A stretch of DNA of 64,000 nt from Synechococcus sp. BL107 (GCF_000153805.1 NZ_DS022298.1:2174827-2238826); one strand, 5' to 3'; counted from the stretch's first letter, positions 25,966 to 34,044 are shown. Numbers and translations: made by a program. Notes: a model not told the origin generated them from the sequence alone.

Positions 25966-26145
25966 ATGATGACCATCTGTTCAGGCTTCTTTGACTGCTG
26001 TCTTCCTATTGACTTGGGAGAAAAGGCCAACAATTCCGAAGCACCGAAAACATCACATGAGATGAAATCTCAGCACGACATGTACTGGGATGAAAAGTGT
26101 GAAACCTCTCCAACAGCGCCTGGGTGCAAGGTTTACGAGAACTGA
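25966..26145 (+). CDS. Small protein with CP12-like C-terminal loop (59 aa)
   Basis: ATG at 25966 (or the next codon at 25969) encodes MMTICSGFFDCCLPIDLG, a polar linker, and the tail MYWDEKCETSPTAPGCKVYE. The tail spacing C-x3-P-x2-P-x-C-K-V-Y is the same as in the C-terminal loop of CP12, which uses a disulfide to bind GAPDH. Two more window proteins (32831-32980 and 35003-35197, both minus strand) share it. The first half of CP12 is missing. Redox-sensitive binding of an enzyme is a reasonable guess. Confidence 0.6.
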   Translation: MMTICSGFFDCCLPIDLGEKANNSEAPKTSHEMKSQHDMYWDEKCETSPTAPGCKVYEN

Positions 26146-26225
26146 CTGCTTCCTCGTTTCATTAGTTCTTACTTAGAGCAGATATGGGCGTCGACATGGC
26201 CAGAAACACCCTGTAAAGCCGCAAC

Positions 26226-26252
26226 AAAGCGTCCTTTAAGGGGCGCTTTTTT
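26226..26252 (+). terminator. Rho-independent terminator
   Basis: AAGCG-TCCTT and AAGGGG-CGCTT form an imperfect stem followed by TTTTTT. It ends the plus-strand unit containing the CP12-tail gene. Confidence 0.75.
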
Positions 26253-26329
26253 CATGCCCTCCCATCCGTTGAGGGCCCGGCCAACACGGGTGCAGTGTCA
26301 GAGATGACGAGCAGAGGCAAAGTAGTGAG

Positions 26330-26455
26330 ATGAAACGACTCCTCGTTCTGCTTCAGCGACTGACACGCGGACGTCAGAAACCCCCGCTCCATTCACCCGA
26401 GGAATTGGAATGCTTCAAACGTGATGCCCTTGAGAACAGGGGAAAGCACTACTGA
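26330..26455 (+). CDS. Small basic protein (41 aa)
   Basis: ATG at 26330 gives MKRLLVLLQRLTRGRQKPPL, then SPEELECFKRDALENRGKHY. Its TGA overlaps the ATG of the next ORF by one base (TGATG), so the two are translated together. The product is basic and probably helical. No family recognised. Confidence 0.5.
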   Translation: MKRLLVLLQRLTRGRQKPPLHSPEELECFKRDALENRGKHY

Positions 26456-26634
26456 TGCAGGGAGCATTCGAGCTAGGGCTGGTGGCAATCCTTTTTGTAG
26501 GTCTTCAGGTTTGGTGGCTCAGCAAAGTTTTTTTGAATCGTCCGCGCCAGCCACGCCCCATGGGCAAGCCGATGCGGGCCAATTCACTTCAGAACAAGCG
26601 GAATGCCTTGGAGAAGCTGTTCGGGAAATCATGA
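26455..26634 (+). CDS. Small membrane protein (59 aa)
   Basis: ATG at 26455 encodes MQGAFELGLVAILFVGLQVW, one membrane helix, followed by a basic tail (RPRQPRPMGKPMRANSLQNK, ending LEKLFGKS). It is coupled to the upstream 41-aa ORF by a TGATG overlap. A single helix followed by a basic cytosolic tail is typical of small cyanobacterial membrane proteins. Confidence 0.55.
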   Translation: MQGAFELGLVAILFVGLQVWWLSKVFLNRPRQPRPMGKPMRANSLQNKRNALEKLFGKS

Positions 26635-26681
26635 TCGCGACGATGCCATCAGCCGAACAAACCAAACGACAAGGGTGCTGG

Positions 26682-26777
26682 TTAGAACACCACAGACGCC
26701 TTGGTTGCAAACCAAATCACCATGCTTGCCATCGCGATCGTGCAACCAATCAAAGGAAGGGTGAGGGGGAGCTTCAT
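26682..26777 (-). CDS. Candidate tiny membrane protein (31 aa)
   Basis: ATG at 26777 gives MKLPLTLPLIGCTIAMASMV followed by IWFATKASVVF, almost entirely one hydrophobic helix. Size and composition match the other one-helix ORFs of the window. It converges on the 59-aa membrane gene. Confidence 0.4.
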   Translation of the reverse strand: MKLPLTLPLIGCTIAMASMVIWFATKASVVF

Positions 26778-26971
26778 GCGGAGACCTAACGGTTTCGCAG
26801 TATGAGGTTTATTTGCTCAGGAGAGGCAAAGGCTTCATGCCTCTTATCCCGAGATGGCTTGGACACTCCAAAGGGGATCTCCCACTGGCGTCTCCACGAC
26901 GCCAAACAGCTGAAGCAGTACACAACACGCAAATATGATTGCCCAGACGAGGCTGAGTCGATGCCAGCATT

Positions 26972-27026
26972 TAGCTCAAGCGCTATATCTAGCGCCCAAA
27001 ATTCGGCTCAAGAGCTACATCTAGCG
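26972..27026. repeat. Two copies of a 22-nt palindrome-bearing repeat
   Basis: GCTCAAGCGCTATATCTAGCGC and a second copy GCTCAAGAGCTACATCTAGCGC lie about 11 bases apart. The first contains the inverted repeat GCGCTA-TATC-TAGCGC. They lie at the 3' end of the minus-strand 39-aa gene and may help end its transcript or bind a protein. Confidence 0.6.
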
Positions 27027-27140
27027 CTTGCCGATAATTTCTTCCCAAGTGATTAATTCTGGTTGCTTTTTGGTTGGCTTGGAGGCATTAACTCGCGAAG
27101 CTGAGTCTCCACGCTCTGGAGTGAGTGATCTTCTGTTCAT
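27021..27140 (-). CDS. Small basic protein (39 aa) with shared 5' leader
   Basis: ATG at 27140 gives MNRRSLTPERGDSASRVNAS, ending ELITWEEIIGKR. A 21-nt element found also before the 18209-18352 gene lies 11 bases upstream. A longer reading from 27236 exists, but it would translate the leader element. The two genes share only a short N-terminal pattern. Function unknown. Confidence 0.5.
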   Translation of the reverse strand: MNRRSLTPERGDSASRVNASKPTKKQPELITWEEIIGKR

Positions 27141-27151
27141 TGAAAAAAAGG

Positions 27152-27172
27152 TTATCGGTTCTCGCGCAGTGG
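27152..27172 (-). promoter_or_regulatory. 21-nt leader element, copy 2
   Basis: The plus-strand TTATCGGTTCTCGCGCAGTGG differs at one base from 18363-18383. The position relative to the downstream minus-strand ATG is the same as for copy 1. Confidence 0.55.
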
Positions 27173-27308
27173 TCCCTATATCGGGCGCTTTGGCGTGATC
27201 CATAACTAACACAACAACCCAACCAACGGTTGGCAAGGCTTGGTTGTGCTTCCCATGGAGATGAGTATTCAGGCAACGTCCTCAAAAGACCGCCATTGAT
27301 CATGCTGG

Positions 27309-27773
27309 TTATCCAGCCATCTCTGACACAGGGAAGCCTCTTCCAATCGCTCGTCTTCCGAGTGTCATCTGATCTCGAACAACCCATTGCGCAAAGGTGT
27401 TGCTATTAGGACCGGGCCAGTATGCATATTGTTGAATAAATGGGTAATTGCATGGGGATGATTCAATTCTCCGCACGATGAATAAAGCCTCGTCATCCAA
27501 CCATTGGCGCACTAATCGAGAGGATCCGTTGCCAACTCCTTGATAGGGAGGCAAAAGATTCTTATGAAGATGTCCCCAACATGAATCATTCTGATACGGG
27601 TATTGCCACACCTCCCAACGATCACAGGTGAGATAGGGTTGTACCTTGCAGTCTCGCAAAATAAGAAACCAATAGTGATCAGCGATAATCCCGGGAATAC
27701 CAGGGATTGTTGCCGCTAGCAGCTCAACTTTGATCATTGTTGTTGGTGCAATCTGGCCCCATGAAGTAACCAC
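27309..27773 (-). CDS. DUF3750 family protein
   Basis: Up to 154 residues; an internal ATG at 27737 (MIKVELLAATIPGIPG) is the more likely start and gives 142. The C-terminal half carries YPFIQQYAYWPGPNSNTFAQ, the hallmark box of DUF3750, and the middle has DRWEVWQY and GHLHKNLLPP. The family occurs in proteobacteria and cyanobacteria, and no reaction is established to my knowledge. It is a single minus-strand gene between small ORFs. Confidence 0.75.
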   Translation of the reverse strand: MVTSWGQIAPTTMIKVELLAATIPGIPGIIADHYWFLILRDCKVQPYLTCDRWEVWQYPYQNDSCWGHLHKNLLPPYQGVGNGSSRLVRQWLDDEALFIVRRIESSPCNYPFIQQYAYWPGPNSNTFAQWVVRDQMTLGRRAIGRGFPVSEMAG

Positions 27774-28009
27774 GCCTCAAACACAATGTTTTATCCGTCT
27801 CAGATATCACCCCTGCAGTGATTATCGGAGCTCTTGAACCTCAAGCCAAGCATGACCAAATGCATCGGATGCATTCAGCGGTGAAACGCGACTAAGAAGT
27901 AGCTGGCCAGGCAGAGCAACCAACCTTTAGGTTTTCAAGCTGTTTAAACCGGGTTGGAAGCACTACAACTACACCAGCGGCATCCCGAGGCAATCCTTTG
28001 GCAGAACTT

Positions 28010-28135
28010 ATGGAGATGTATCGGCGGGCGAATCAGGCTGAAACTGAGTATCAAGAATGGCTGGCGTGGCTGAAGCGTCAGGTCGGACAGGATCAAGGAC
28101 ACTCCAGTCAGCCCGACGAGACATCAGCGTCATAA
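28010..28135 (+). CDS. Candidate small helical protein (41 aa)
   Basis: ATG at 28010 gives MEMYRRANQAETEYQEWLAW then LKRQVGQDQ and a polar end. The frame stays open another ~110 bases upstream without a good start. A minus-strand frame (28008-28208) overlaps it entirely; the plus frame looks more like an amphipathic helix of a true protein. Confidence 0.35.
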   Translation: MEMYRRANQAETEYQEWLAWLKRQVGQDQGHSSQPDETSAS

Positions 28136-28229
28136 TTAAGACGTTGCCGTGGCTCAGCGCTTCATCAGGGTCCGAATCGAAAAGCTGTAGGAACTGACCA
28201 TTAGGCACCTACGACTTAATAGATCGGAA

Positions 28230-28457
28230 TCATGTTGCCTGCCCCCAGTTGAAGCCGAAGCGCTGACTGACTGCAGCATCCATTTCCTTGCGGACTTGAA
28301 CCATGGCCTCACGAGCAAACGCCTTGTCATTCTCCTGAGCCGTGATGATCTGCTTGGTAAGAGAGCGAAGCTTTTCGATATCGCCACAAGCATCAATCTC
28401 ACGAAATGCTGCTTCGAGGTGGAACCTCTGCTCTACTGATAAATGATGGTTGGTCAT
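28230..28457 (-). CDS. Small protein with NblA-like pattern (75 aa)
   Basis: A 75-residue protein opening MTNHHLSVEQRFHLEAAFRE, with LRSLTKQIITAQENDKAFAR-E. The order LS-x-EQ-x-F-x-L, a helical turn, and a second helix with A-x-ARE recalls NblA, the small adaptor that targets phycobilisomes for breakdown. The similarity is weak and the tail is longer than NblA, so the call is tentative. Its ATG lies after a probable terminator of the upstream gene. Confidence 0.45.
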   Translation of the reverse strand: MTNHHLSVEQRFHLEAAFREIDACGDIEKLRSLTKQIITAQENDKAFAREAMVQVRKEMDAAVSQRFGFNWGQAT

Positions 28458-28473
28458 GAAAATGAAAGTAAAT

Positions 28474-28502
28474 TAAACCCCGAACTGGATGTGGGGCTTT
28501 GC
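28474..28502 (-). terminator. Probable terminator
   Basis: In the minus direction AGCCCC ... GGGGTTT forms a short stem followed by TTTAATTT. It lies just beyond the stop of the 28519-28683 gene and before the next minus-strand start. Confidence 0.5.
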
Positions 28503-28518
28503 TTTAAAGACTGATCAA

Positions 28519-28683
28519 TCAAGCCGTCGTAATACTGAATGGTGCCGCTGGATCACTTGTGGGCATCGGATCGGCTTGTCCTTCTGCTAAAGCTTTGGCA
28601 CGGCGATACATTTCGCTGTTCGTTGCTCCCTTGGCTTCCATTGCTGCCGCAACAACAGCCCAATTCCGAATTTCAGTTGTCAT
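28519..28683 (-). CDS. Small conserved protein, paralogue of 17287-17472 (54 aa)
   Basis: ATG at 28683 gives MTTEIRNWAVVAAAMEAKGA, then EMYRRAKALAEGQADPMPTS. It shares I-x-NWA, a Y-x-RA[KR]A-x-A motif and GQ-x-x-P with the 61-residue protein 11 kb to the left. The pair are probably duplicates that diverged mainly in the C-terminal tail. Soluble and helical; function unknown. Confidence 0.65.
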   Translation of the reverse strand: MTTEIRNWAVVAAAMEAKGATNSEMYRRAKALAEGQADPMPTSDPAAPFSITTA

Positions 28684-28809
28684 CTTGCCCGTAAATTATC
28701 TACTCAATTAATCTCGCAACTGCTCATCGCCACTGCGAGGTAGAGAACCGTCAGGGAACCGAACAACAGAAGAAGGTGAGATTTGCTAGCAGAGGAAATA
28801 GGAGAAGAT

Positions 28810-29025
28810 CTACACAACAGACTGCACTTCACTCAGATACCGAACATGATTCATGCCAACACTGCTTGAGTCTGCACCTGGACCAACTCTCAGATGATGA
28901 AGAGCGAGTCGACTCTTTATATTCCTCATCCCCTTACGCAGGGAATGAGGTGGGACTTCAGAAGCAAGGGCATAAATCAAAATTCGGACCTGGCTTGCAG
29001 AGAGGTTCAATCTCTCGAAATCCAT
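28810..29025 (-). CDS. Hypothetical protein (71 aa)
   Basis: From the ATG at 29025 the frame reads MDFERLNLSASQVRILIYAL, then a basic GMRNIKSRLALHH segment. The frame extends to 29055, but the internal ATG gives a more natural N-terminus. The first 25 residues could form a helix. No family recognised, and no clear ribosome-binding site. Confidence 0.4.
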   Translation of the reverse strand: MDFERLNLSASQVRILIYALASEVPPHSLRKGMRNIKSRLALHHLRVGPGADSSSVGMNHVRYLSEVQSVV

Positions 29026-29326
29026 GGTTGCCAGCGCTTTGGCCCCAGTGCCCACCGAGACCAGTGGGAAAGTTCAGCACCTCTCCTCCAAGTTAATTGC
29101 TACATCTTCAAGCCGGACTAAAGAATTGGCAATCGCATGGGCCAATGGTTGGCTCAGTTCATCAGGGCACAAGCAAAACCGACAAAGCTGGATCACAGAC
29201 CCTTAGAAACACGCTTTAGCTACAAAACGTCGCAGGCATGCAGCAATAAAAATTGGTATCAGTTGAGACAGCTAAAAGTGAATCAATTGATACAACGTAA
29301 GAAGATCCGTTTCCTACCAAATTGAG
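29026..29326. other. Intergenic, about 300 bp
   Basis: Leader of the ribbon-helix-helix gene. Overlapping plus frames (29024-29206, 29137-29325) are short and not gene-like. No terminator seen. Confidence 0.35.
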
Positions 29327-29665
29327 ATGAAAAAGGTCCAAGTTCAAATGTCTAACAAATGCCATGCCGTCCTCAAGGACTATGCGAATGCATGGGACAT
29401 GACCATGTCAGAAGTGATGTATGAGGCAATCAGATCATATATTCATAAAGACTCTGAATTTTTTGAACATATCCATTCCCTACTGGCCTTTCGAGGAATA
29501 CCAATAGATAAACGTACTGGCAAACAATGTTATGGCCATTTATGCTTTGCTTGTAAACACAGAACCGCATGCGGAACAGGCTTATACGTGGGGAGCTGGG
29601 AGATGAATAATGATGCTAAAAAATATATCGCCCTTCATCCTCCCAAAAGCACATCAAGCCTTTGA
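29327..29665 (+). CDS. Putative ribbon-helix-helix protein with C-terminal Cys cluster
   Basis: A 112-residue protein. The N-terminus (KKVQVQMSNKCHAVLKDYAN, then MTMSEVMYEAIRSYIH) has the strand-helix-helix pattern of ribbon-helix-helix DNA-binding proteins: a short strand then two helices with S-E-V as the helix cap. The second half has CYGHLCFACKHRTAC, four cysteines spaced x4, x2, x5, suited to a zinc or iron-sulfur site. A regulator that senses metal, redox or oxygen is possible. No partner gene is adjacent. The DNA is AT-rich and fits local composition. Confidence 0.6.
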   Translation: MKKVQVQMSNKCHAVLKDYANAWDMTMSEVMYEAIRSYIHKDSEFFEHIHSLLAFRGIPIDKRTGKQCYGHLCFACKHRTACGTGLYVGSWEMNNDAKKYIALHPPKSTSSL

Positions 29666-30428
29666 CTTCAGCCTAAAGAATTAGTCCTTAAAGACACTAC
29701 ATAACTTAGCTCCAAGAATAAATCAACCGAGAATTCACTCTTTCTGCCAATTTAAAGCAACAATTAACGAGCAAAAAGTTGTATAATCACAATGCTTTAT
29801 GGATAAAATTATCGAAATGCAAAATAGTGAGTACTCTTAATATATCCACAAGGAAGCAGCAGGCAAAGGCCAACAACTGCCAGCATCAGAACCGTCATTG
29901 CAATAATTCGTAGTTGTTTTTACAGCTATGCGCAAAAGGATTATCAATACCATCAACACACCTCAAAGCCACCGGCTAGTTCGAATTAAAATTAATCCAT
30001 CAATCAGTCGCAATATCGATGTCGCTTTCTGTAGACAAATTCACAACCACAAGGAAAGCGAGTTTATTAGAGCAAGCTAAAGATGCAATTTCAGCTATAA
30101 AGAAGAAACAAACATCAATTTCTCCACAAGAAAGCGAAGCCACAAAACAATTACCACAGAACCAACAAATACGATAAAAAGAGAAACTTAGCATTCAAGA
30201 AAATAAAATTACACAGGACTTCGAGGAGGCGAAAACAGGATATTGCACTGAAAGAAAGATGACAATATTTGAAAGAGTCGAATATTGCATGCAACTATTT
30301 TATGCGCATTTATTTATTTAATTGATCGTCTTTTAGTACGCCAATAAAGCGATATACATCTATAACAACACTCCTATCAAGACAAGTCGAATCAAGACTG
30401 AGTTCTTCACTATTTTGTGCCTAGCAGG
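29666..30428. other. Intergenic, about 760 bp
   Basis: A long AT-rich stretch. It holds one candidate ORF (30019-30177), several short inverted repeats and A/T runs, and the promoter side of nothing obvious, since the LOG gene reads toward it. No RNA gene was recognised. Confidence 0.4.
30019..30177 (+). CDS. Candidate small protein (52 aa)
   Basis: ATG at 30019 gives MSLSVDKFTTTRKASLLEQA, then KDAISAIKKKQTSISPQ and a glutamine-rich tail. It is lysine- and serine-rich with helical potential. The overlapping minus frame is Phe/Cys-rich and less likely. It has no neighbours on its strand. Confidence 0.3.
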   Translation: MSLSVDKFTTTRKASLLEQAKDAISAIKKKQTSISPQESEATKQLPQNQQIR

Positions 30429-31322
30429 TCAAGTATTCTCAGGTGCATTATGAAATTCAGATGTGCCAGCCTGGATATGCATCCAAGCTTCTTCTGCTGA
30501 GTCGGCAAAGTGAAAGAGCTTGAGGTCGTTAAGGGAGATCAAGCCAGACTCAGCGAGAAAGTCGAAATCAATTAACCGCTCCCAGAACTCTCTCCCAAAA
30601 AGAACGATTGGCATTGGACTTTTTGTACCAACTTGCCTCAGAGTTAAAAGTTCAAATAATTCATCGAGAGTTCCATAACCACCCGGAAACAAAACTGCTC
30701 CAACAGATCGCATCACAAAATGAAATTTTCTAATCGAAAAATAATTAAATTGGAAGCATAGTTCAGGAGTAATATAAGAATTTGGATGTTGCTCAAAAGG
30801 CAACGAAATATTCAAACCGATGGATCGACAACCGGCCTCAAATGCACCTCGATTCGCAGCCTCCATAATCCCCGGGCCTCCACCAGTCACAATCACATGG
30901 GATGAACATCTTGCATGTTTATCTACCGTTGATTGACCATACTTAGAGGCTAAATATGCAAAATCTTTGGCCGCATTATAAAAGCGAGATAAACCTAAAA
31001 GGCCTTCGCAACTACGGACTCTCTGGTTAAGGCTTATCGATTCAGGATTTTGCTTTAATAACTGCTGAGCTTCAGCAAGCTGCTTCTTCGCATTGTCTGG
31101 ATCAACAATTCGCGCCCCTCCAAAAACAATAATTGTGGATGTAATGCCAGCCAATTCAAGATGTTGCTCTGGCTTACTAATTTCAAGCAGCATTCTTACG
31201 CCACGCATTTCATCACTATTCAAAAGCTGTTGGTCTTCATGAGCTATTTGATAAGTAGGTGAGCGCATAATTGCCTCCAAATTAGACTTTGTAATATCTG
31301 AGTTTTTACTAAATTTGCTCAT
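30429..31322 (-). CDS. LOG family protein (TIGR00730-type)
   Basis: A 297-residue protein with VTGGGPGIMEAANRGAFEAG and FPGGYGTLDELFELLTLRQ, the PGGxGTxxE signature of the LOG / lysine-decarboxylase-like family. Members remove ribose-5-phosphate from nucleotide monophosphates (cytokinin activation in plants; role in bacteria varied). The N-terminal ~60 residues are an extension beyond the minimal domain. It follows the PhoH gene by 31 bp on the same strand, so they are probably one operon. The DNA is more AT-rich than core genes at the right end. Confidence 0.9.
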   Translation of the reverse strand: MSKFSKNSDITKSNLEAIMRSPTYQIAHEDQQLLNSDEMRGVRMLLEISKPEQHLELAGITSTIIVFGGARIVDPDNAKKQLAEAQQLLKQNPESISLNQRVRSCEGLLGLSRFYNAAKDFAYLASKYGQSTVDKHARCSSHVIVTGGGPGIMEAANRGAFEAGCRSIGLNISLPFEQHPNSYITPELCFQFNYFSIRKFHFVMRSVGAVLFPGGYGTLDELFELLTLRQVGTKSPMPIVLFGREFWERLIDFDFLAESGLISLNDLKLFHFADSAEEAWMHIQAGTSEFHNAPENT

Positions 31323-31353
31323 AAAACTCCAGCTAGTTTCGCCTACTAATAAA

Positions 31354-32754
31354 TCAAAGCATGTTTGCTGCTAATTCGGCAAGTGGACTGCGTTCACCCT
31401 TGCTCAATGTAATATGTCCGACAATATTTTGACCTTTCAATTTTTCCGCGAGCCAAGTCAACCCATTGCTGTCCGAGTCGACATAGGGATTATCAATCTG
31501 ATTTGGATCTCCCGTAAAGACTAATTTTGTTCCTTCTCCTGCTCTTGTGACGATTGTCTTGACCTCTAGTGGTGTAAGGTTTTGAGCCTCATCAACGAGT
31601 ATGTATTGATGGGCTATTGATCTCCCTCTAATGTAATTAATAGCCTCTACTTCAATCAATCCCATTCCCTTCAAGTCTTCCCATGAATGAGTACTATTAT
31701 TTCTCACATGCTTCTTGGATCGATCTCCTTGCTTGTCGATACCTGAACCAGTCAAGTAGTTCAGATTATCAATAATTGGCTTCATCCATGGCGCCAGCTT
31801 TTCTTCAAGGCTTCCAGGTAGATATCCAAGCTCTTTTCCGAGTGATATTGGTGGCCTTGTTACTAACAACTTATCATATAAATTTTCATCAGCAACGAGA
31901 TGTAGCCCCACAGCTAATGCAAGAAGCGTTTTCCCTGTTCCCGCTTTACCAACAAGACTCACAAGTTGAACATTTGGATCGAGCAACAAATCCAAGGCAA
32001 AGCTTTGCTCAAGATTTTTCGACTTGATCCGACCAAGCCTTGCTCTCTTCAACCATTCTAAGCCTTTAATACTTTTTGTTTCTGCATGATATCTACCCAA
32101 ATATGTGTGGCCTTTTTGGCCTTCGCCATTAAAGACAACTCCCTCATTTGCTCTTAATTTAGCCTCCAGTAGTTTTGGACTTGAATCAAGCGTTAACGAC
32201 CCGGTGCTATTGAGACTATCAATGACTTCGTCATTTACATGAATCGTTCTAAATCCCCTGTATAGATCTTTAACATCAATTAAGTCGTTCGTGTAGCTTT
32301 CTGCCTTAAGGCCAACTGCATCTGCCTTAATTCTCAAATTTGTGTCTTTAGAAATTAGTACAACTTCATTTTCATCACCTAACATCCTTTTATTTTGTTC
32401 TTCCAGTGCTACAGCCAATATTTTATTATCGCCGCTATCCCCTTTTAATTCAGGTGGCAGGCGATCGGTCGTTTCTTTTCTACAAAATGCAACTTTTAAC
32501 GTGCTTCCAATTCCATGATTAATGGAGACCCCATCGGCCAGATTCCCTTTCGCTCGGAAGGAATCCAACAACCTGGAAACACGCCTGGCGTTTCTACCCT
32601 TTTCGCCCGGATCCTTTTTAAATCGATCAACCTCTTCAATCACTTGAATTGGGATGATCACTTGGTCAGAGCCAAACCTCCTTGGTGATTCAGGATCATG
32701 GAGTAACACATTTGTGTCGAGGATAACGGTCTTTTTTTTGATCATAACGATCAC
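31354..32754 (-). CDS. PIN-PhoH family ATPase (YlaK-like)
   Basis: A 466-residue protein. The N-terminal PIN domain opens VILDTNVLLHDPESPRRFGS with conserved acidic residues (EEVDRFK, D-N-K-I-L) for RNA cleavage. The C-terminal ~230 residues are PhoH: Walker A LVGKAGTGKTLLAL, VEAINYIRGRS, and Walker B ILVDEAQNLTPLEVKTI with FTGDPNQID. PIN-PhoH proteins act as RNA helicase-nucleases. The ATG at 32745 (MIKKK) is an alternative start. It is transcribed with the LOG protein downstream. Confidence 0.93.
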   Translation of the reverse strand: MIVMIKKKTVILDTNVLLHDPESPRRFGSDQVIIPIQVIEEVDRFKKDPGEKGRNARRVSRLLDSFRAKGNLADGVSINHGIGSTLKVAFCRKETTDRLPPELKGDSGDNKILAVALEEQNKRMLGDENEVVLISKDTNLRIKADAVGLKAESYTNDLIDVKDLYRGFRTIHVNDEVIDSLNSTGSLTLDSSPKLLEAKLRANEGVVFNGEGQKGHTYLGRYHAETKSIKGLEWLKRARLGRIKSKNLEQSFALDLLLDPNVQLVSLVGKAGTGKTLLALAVGLHLVADENLYDKLLVTRPPISLGKELGYLPGSLEEKLAPWMKPIIDNLNYLTGSGIDKQGDRSKKHVRNNSTHSWEDLKGMGLIEVEAINYIRGRSIAHQYILVDEAQNLTPLEVKTIVTRAGEGTKLVFTGDPNQIDNPYVDSDSNGLTWLAEKLKGQNIVGHITLSKGERSPLAELAANML

Positions 32755-32830
32755 CGAGTTCTCAAATAGTTTTCAATGATTTGGCGCTTCATCGATCACC
32801 TAGAAGCGCCATCAACTACCATTGCAGGGC

Positions 32831-32980
32831 CTAGCTCTCATAGATCTTGCAACCAGGTTTCGCAGGATTTTGATGACAAACTTTATCCCAATAGTTTTGA
32901 ACTTTATGGGGCATAGGCTTAGAAACCGCGGAGGTGGTGGTTTTTTTATTGGGGAATTGGAAACACTTCATGAGATTCAT
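32831..32980 (-). CDS. Small protein with CP12-like C-terminal loop (49 aa)
   Basis: ATG at 32980 with a strong upstream AGGAGG encodes MNLMKCFQFPNKKTTTSAVS, a linker, and QNYWDKVCHQNPAKPGCKIY-ES. The tail matches the CP12-type loop C-x3-P-x2-P-x-C-K-[VI]-Y found in the 25966 protein, including the preceding YWD. The ribosome-binding site and family match make this a likely real gene. It lies upstream of the PhoH operon on the same strand. Confidence 0.65.
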   Translation of the reverse strand: MNLMKCFQFPNKKTTTSAVSKPMPHKVQNYWDKVCHQNPAKPGCKIYES

Positions 32981-33242
32981 CACAACCTCCTTTCCTTTCT
33001 TCTACTTTGACTCAGACAATTGATCTCGAGAGATGTGGTGATCCGAAGGCTTCGGTGCGGACTTCACACCCATCTGTTGCATAGCCATGGCGGCTGATCT
33101 CCGAGTCCCTTAGGGATCAACGAACCCTCAGAGCATGGCTGAAAAAGTAGAGTGCATGCAAACCATCAAGAAGGCCTAAGCCTCTTTCACAGCCGTTGGT
33201 GGAAACCGCCACGATTAGTGGCCGACCCACGTCCATCAGGCC

Positions 33243-33857
33243 ATGCATGATCCCCGCACCGCCCTGTTACTGCACAACAAGGGGCTATGGCAGGGATGTT
33301 TTATGCGTCTCAACAGCAATGGCATCGAAGACGATCGATTTTTCACGTCGCTGGACGTGCAAGAAAAGGATGGTTTGATTGAAAGCTGCCTCACCTATAA
33401 GCGCACAGGACAACAGCGGTCGATGAACTTCGAGACCGTACCTTTCACCATGCAGGTGAACTCCTCGGGTGCGTGGTCACTGGGTCCCAGCTCTGTCACA
33501 CCGTTTGGTTGGGTCGGAGAGCTGAGCGTTGTTTCTGGTGAAGAACGTCGGCGAATCGTTGCCCGCTATGGGCACCACGGTGTGGATCAGGTGGTGTTCA
33601 TCATTGAGACCAAGAGTGGGGGCGAAGCCATCCCTCCCTCACAGCCGATTCAATGTGAAACAGTGCCCTGCGGAGACTGGCTGATTTGGCAGCCGGAACC
33701 TGGGGTGGAGGTGTTGCTTGATGCACGGGATCGACAAATGGGTAACTGCACGGCTTGTGGGTTGCGATGGCTGGACGCCAACGGACAACATCAACAGATC
33801 GTGCGGCGCTACGACAGCACAGGTCAGCTCGAATCCCTTTCAGACGTATGGCCATAA
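33243..33857 (+). CDS. DUF3598-like (lipocalin-type) protein
   Basis: A 204-residue protein opening MHDPRTALLLHNKGLWQGCF with MRLNSNGIEDDRF, similar to the start of DUF3598/CpeS-type beta-barrel proteins (an N-x-G-x-W-x-G-x-F box). Alternating strands with conserved tryptophans follow, and the C-terminal third has VLLDARDRQMGNCTACGLRW. Members are thought to bind small hydrophobic ligands or act near bilin metabolism, but no ligand can be read here. GC content is higher than in the surrounding region. Confidence 0.65.
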   Translation: MHDPRTALLLHNKGLWQGCFMRLNSNGIEDDRFFTSLDVQEKDGLIESCLTYKRTGQQRSMNFETVPFTMQVNSSGAWSLGPSSVTPFGWVGELSVVSGEERRRIVARYGHHGVDQVVFIIETKSGGEAIPPSQPIQCETVPCGDWLIWQPEPGVEVLLDARDRQMGNCTACGLRWLDANGQHQQIVRRYDSTGQLESLSDVWP

Positions 33858-34044
33858 AACAATCACCTCCAAAAAAGACGTTGCCAAGATCTGGGCAAGC
33901 AACCTTTTTCACGACATTGATCTGATGATTCAAATCGATAGATCTAATGTTACACAAACATCAAGACTAAATAAATAAATAAACAAACTCTCAAGCCAGC
34001 TTAAATTTATCATAAATCAATGCTTTTCTCAGCAAAGGCTACAC

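Noticed and set aside
28008-28208. 66-codon minus frame
   Set aside because: Overlaps a more protein-like plus-strand ORF (28010-28135); kept only as a possible alternative.
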